DNA of 64,000 bases from assembly GCA_041687255.1 (NCBI GenBank), contig JAWLCL010000001.1:248001-312000 (forward strand). The letters run 5' to 3'. A model generated the notes under the pieces. That model made no database searches and had not been told where the DNA came from. It saw only the letters and a program-made list of their open reading frames with translations. Below are positions 62,496 through 64,000 of this stretch, one piece after another; positions within the stretch are counted from its first letter, which is position 1; the number at the start of each line of letters is the position of its first letter. This stretch comes from Mariniphaga sp041687255. Its GTDB lineage: Bacteria > Bacteroidota > Bacteroidia > Bacteroidales > Prolixibacteraceae. The position numbers were made by a program, and so were the translations under genes.

Positions 62496-62568
62496 TTTTG
62501 ACTCAACTTAGATATAACTTTGACACAACTTTGACTTAACTATGACTTATGTCAAATTTGAGTCAAAA
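62496..62568. repeat. 11-bp phased tandem repeat bounded by an 11-bp inverted repeat
   Basis: Five consecutive 11-mers (62496-62550) follow TTTTGACTCAA, CTTAGATATAA, CTTTGACACAA, CTTTGACTTAA, CTATGACTTAT. The first has a perfect inverted copy, TTGAGTCAAAA, at 62558-62568. The block ends 15 nt before the -33 element of the DUF6266 promoter. Confidence 0.7.
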
Positions 62569-62583
62569 ATAATTTTTAGATAA

Positions 62584-62615
62584 TTTGGTGTTGATTAGAA
62601 CATTTGCTATATTTG
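62584..62615 (+). promoter_or_regulatory. Promoter of the DUF6266 gene
   Basis: TTTG (62584-62587), 20 nt, then TATATTTG (62608-62615) is the best full match in the window to the Bacteroidota sigma-A consensus. The leader would be about 28 nt. Confidence 0.75.
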
Positions 62616-62648
62616 ATAGAGGTGGAGTTTTAATTTAAATCTAATCCT

Positions 62649-63275
62649 ATGGCTAGAATAGATAGCCTTTTCAACAGCGGCCGGGGGAGATTGGGGAACC
62701 TGGTGTTTTATAAAGTGGGCGATAAAAATTATGTCCGCACGCGGGCTGAGCATTTCAGGGATCAAAAGTCGCCTGCCCAACTGGCCCAGCGGCAACGAAT
62801 GCAGGTGGTGAATAAGTTTTTGAGTGCATTTCGCGACCTTCTCCGGATAACATTTGCCGTGGAATCTGATGGTATGACAGCAAGGGCTGCAGCATTGTCC
62901 TGTAATTTACGCAATGCGCTGGCGGGAGCGTACCCTGACATTCATATTGACAACAGCAAAGCGCTGCTTAGCCGGGGGCCATTGCCATTACCGGCACGTG
63001 CATGGGTGGAAAACCATCCGGAGGGGCTCCTCGTGCGGTGGGAGAATGGTGAGGAAGCAACCGGAGAAGCAGCCCGCGATAACCTGTTGGTGATGGCACT
63101 GTCGGAAGAAACCGGACAGAGTGATTACAAATTCACCGGTGTAAATCGCTCAGCGGGTGAATGTATATGGAAGCCGGCTTTTAAACTGACTGAAAACGCC
63201 TTGCCCGGTGTCTGGATCGCCTTCCGCAACAGGCAGGAGACGCTGATGAGCGACAGTATGTATGTAGGAGAGTAA
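62649..63275 (+). CDS. DUF6266 family protein
   Basis: A 208-residue protein of a Bacteroidota-restricted family. The conserved N-terminus is clear: the GRGRLGNLVFYKVGDKNYVRTR segment (part: GRLGNLVFYK), then SPAQLAQRQRMQVVNKFLSAF. The C-terminal half is beta-rich (GLLVRWENGEE, LVMALSEET, ALPGVWIAFRN). No signal peptide is present. Function is unknown; family genes often occur in several copies per genome. The strong promoter and the phased repeat upstream suggest regulated expression. Confidence 0.85.
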   Translation: MARIDSLFNSGRGRLGNLVFYKVGDKNYVRTRAEHFRDQKSPAQLAQRQRMQVVNKFLSAFRDLLRITFAVESDGMTARAAALSCNLRNALAGAYPDIHIDNSKALLSRGPLPLPARAWVENHPEGLLVRWENGEEATGEAARDNLLVMALSEETGQSDYKFTGVNRSAGECIWKPAFKLTENALPGVWIAFRNRQETLMSDSMYVGE

Positions 63276-64000
63276 AAATTCCCTCTCTTTAATTACCTCA
63301 TAAAACAATTTATATTTAGTAATGATATTAAAATTGGTTCTGAAGCAAAATTTCTTATCCGTAAAATCCGGGAAATTTGTGGATAAGATTAAGGAAAGAG
63401 CATTCACTGATTTTCCGGGTTTCCATTGGCAGCATGAAGCATTTAATTAATTTCTTTAATGCAGTTAAGGAGTTTTCGCCCTGCCTGTATCCTTTGGTAC
63501 CAATAAACCTTATTTCCGGTACCCTAACCTTAGTAGCATTCCGGAATCTAATCTCTCTTCAAACCTTGTTACCTTATTTCCACTAGTGAATTTTTTAACG
63601 ATTCAAAGCGGAAATGCTGTTGTCTTAATAAAGGAATAAGGTCTGAGGGGGATGGGGTGATTAAATGTTCTGCTAAGTCTCTCTCGGTATTCAACCTAAC
63701 TCCAAAATGAATAACTTGGAGCTTAGGTTAAGTTATATTACTTATGAAAGCAGGTGCGTAATTGTGTGAGATTGCTTTGCTGCGCGCGCAATGACGGCTT
63801 CGTTGCGGGTAAATATTACGGCGCTTCAGGTATCGTGTTGTTTGATGCAACATTTGCGCCGCAGAGATAATCTCCCACAAATTTATTATATAGTAGGTTT
63901 GTCAGAAGAATAAGATTGTTGTTTTCATAATCCTGAAACACTTTTTCTGTTGTGGAATTTAATGAAATTTCCCGCTGCCTTTACCCTGTAGTGCCAATAA
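63276..64000. other. Intergenic region to the window end, no gene seen
   Basis: No protein-like frame. A bulged hairpin (AACCTAACTCCAA with TTGGAGCTTAGGTT, 63693-63729, loop of about 10 nt) and a REP-like sequence (63768-63795, ATTGC…GCAAT ends, of the widely dispersed GAGATTGC…GCAATGACG type) are the only structures. Short similar sequences, CTGCCTGTATCCTTTGGTACC and CTGCCTTTACCCTGTAGTGCC (cited by their first and last halves), lie near 63482 and 63974. Confidence 0.45.
63693..63729. repeat. Bulged inverted repeat
   Basis: The left arm AACCTAACTCCAA pairs with the right arm TTGGAGCTTAGGTT with one bulged base. No T-run follows, so a terminator is unlikely. Confidence 0.5.

Larger units (their letters stand above)
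61874..62648. other. Intergenic region: one palindromic unit, a hairpin, a phased repeat and a promoter
   Basis: No gene is apparent over 775 nt. Besides the repeat unit at 61908-61980, there is a hairpin GTCGGATT/AATCCGAC at 62143-62150 and 62157-62164. The 11-nt repeats (62496-62550) and the DUF6266 promoter (62584-62615) follow. The stretch 62190-62460 shows nothing recognisable. Confidence 0.5.

Noticed and set aside
63377..63586. 69-codon frame near the window end
   Set aside because: No recognisable features, no promoter or start context, and located in repeat-bearing non-coding DNA.

Overview
The window comes from a Bacteroidota chromosome. Several things point there: signal peptides and lipoproteins are frequent, TonB/DUF4249 surface genes are present, and there is a PorE-like OmpA lipoprotein, a type III glutamine synthetase, a fused 2-oxoacid dehydrogenase E1, a lysyl-tRNA synthetase with a C-terminal extension, and DUF6266 and DUF6786 proteins. 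Recognisable promoters follow the Bacteroidota pattern (TTTG or TTG, about 19-20 nt, then TAnnTTTG), and clear Shine-Dalgarno sites are scarce. The gene mix, with N-acetyl-beta-lysine synthesis and Na+ symport, would suit a marine or halotolerant member of the Bacteroidales/Marinilabiliales; that placement is inference.

Layout. 1-7360: a six-gene surface operon (TonB receptor cut by the window edge, DUF4249 lipoprotein, MG2/plug-like protein, two secreted or outer-membrane proteins, LVIVD lipoprotein). 7.8-11.3 kb: lysS, an M23-LysM peptidase, a small membrane protein and an unrecognised protein. 11.8-16.6 kb: fused E1 and E2 of a branched-chain-type dehydrogenase, divergent from a GntR/UTRA regulator, with matching palindromes at both promoters. 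16.8-20.3 kb: an esterase-like hydrolase, aspartate kinase, tRNA-His and a PfkB sugar kinase. 20.3-24.0 kb: a CrtW-like desaturase and a LiaI/LiaF-like, LytS/LytTR envelope-sensing cluster. 24.1-27.1 kb: glnS, folB, tRNA-Cys and a PNPOx-fold protein. 27.4-31.4 kb: a GH172/DUF2961, DUF6786 and FucP-type sugar-use unit. 31.6-34.3 kb: small accessory enzymes and an EamA exporter.

34.4-39.1 kb: an ablA-ablB cassette for N-acetyl-beta-lysine followed by a small cysteine protein, a winged-helix protein and a sodium:solute symporter, with a MarR regulator upstream. 39.4-42.2 kb: a sugar-isomerase-like lipoprotein, two beta-barrels and a GIN-domain lipoprotein. 42.4-45.2 kb: a TldD/TldE pair, the TldD with a Tat signal. 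45.6-49.9 kb: glutamine synthetase III and the PorE-like lipoprotein. 50.1-58.5 kb: DoxX, two giant hybrid histidine kinases and a CheR methyltransferase. 58.8-61.1 kb: a thioredoxin-domain secreted protein.

The last 3 kb is the most unusual part. A GxxExxY/PD-(D/E)XK-like gene sits inside a set of 73-bp palindromic units. Two complete units and one left half lie upstream at an exact 110-bp period, and one complete unit lies downstream. After that come a phased 11-bp tandem repeat and canonical promoter ahead of a DUF6266 gene, then about 0.7 kb in which no gene was recognised. The GxxExxY repeat locus is the best candidate for an undescribed system in this window.
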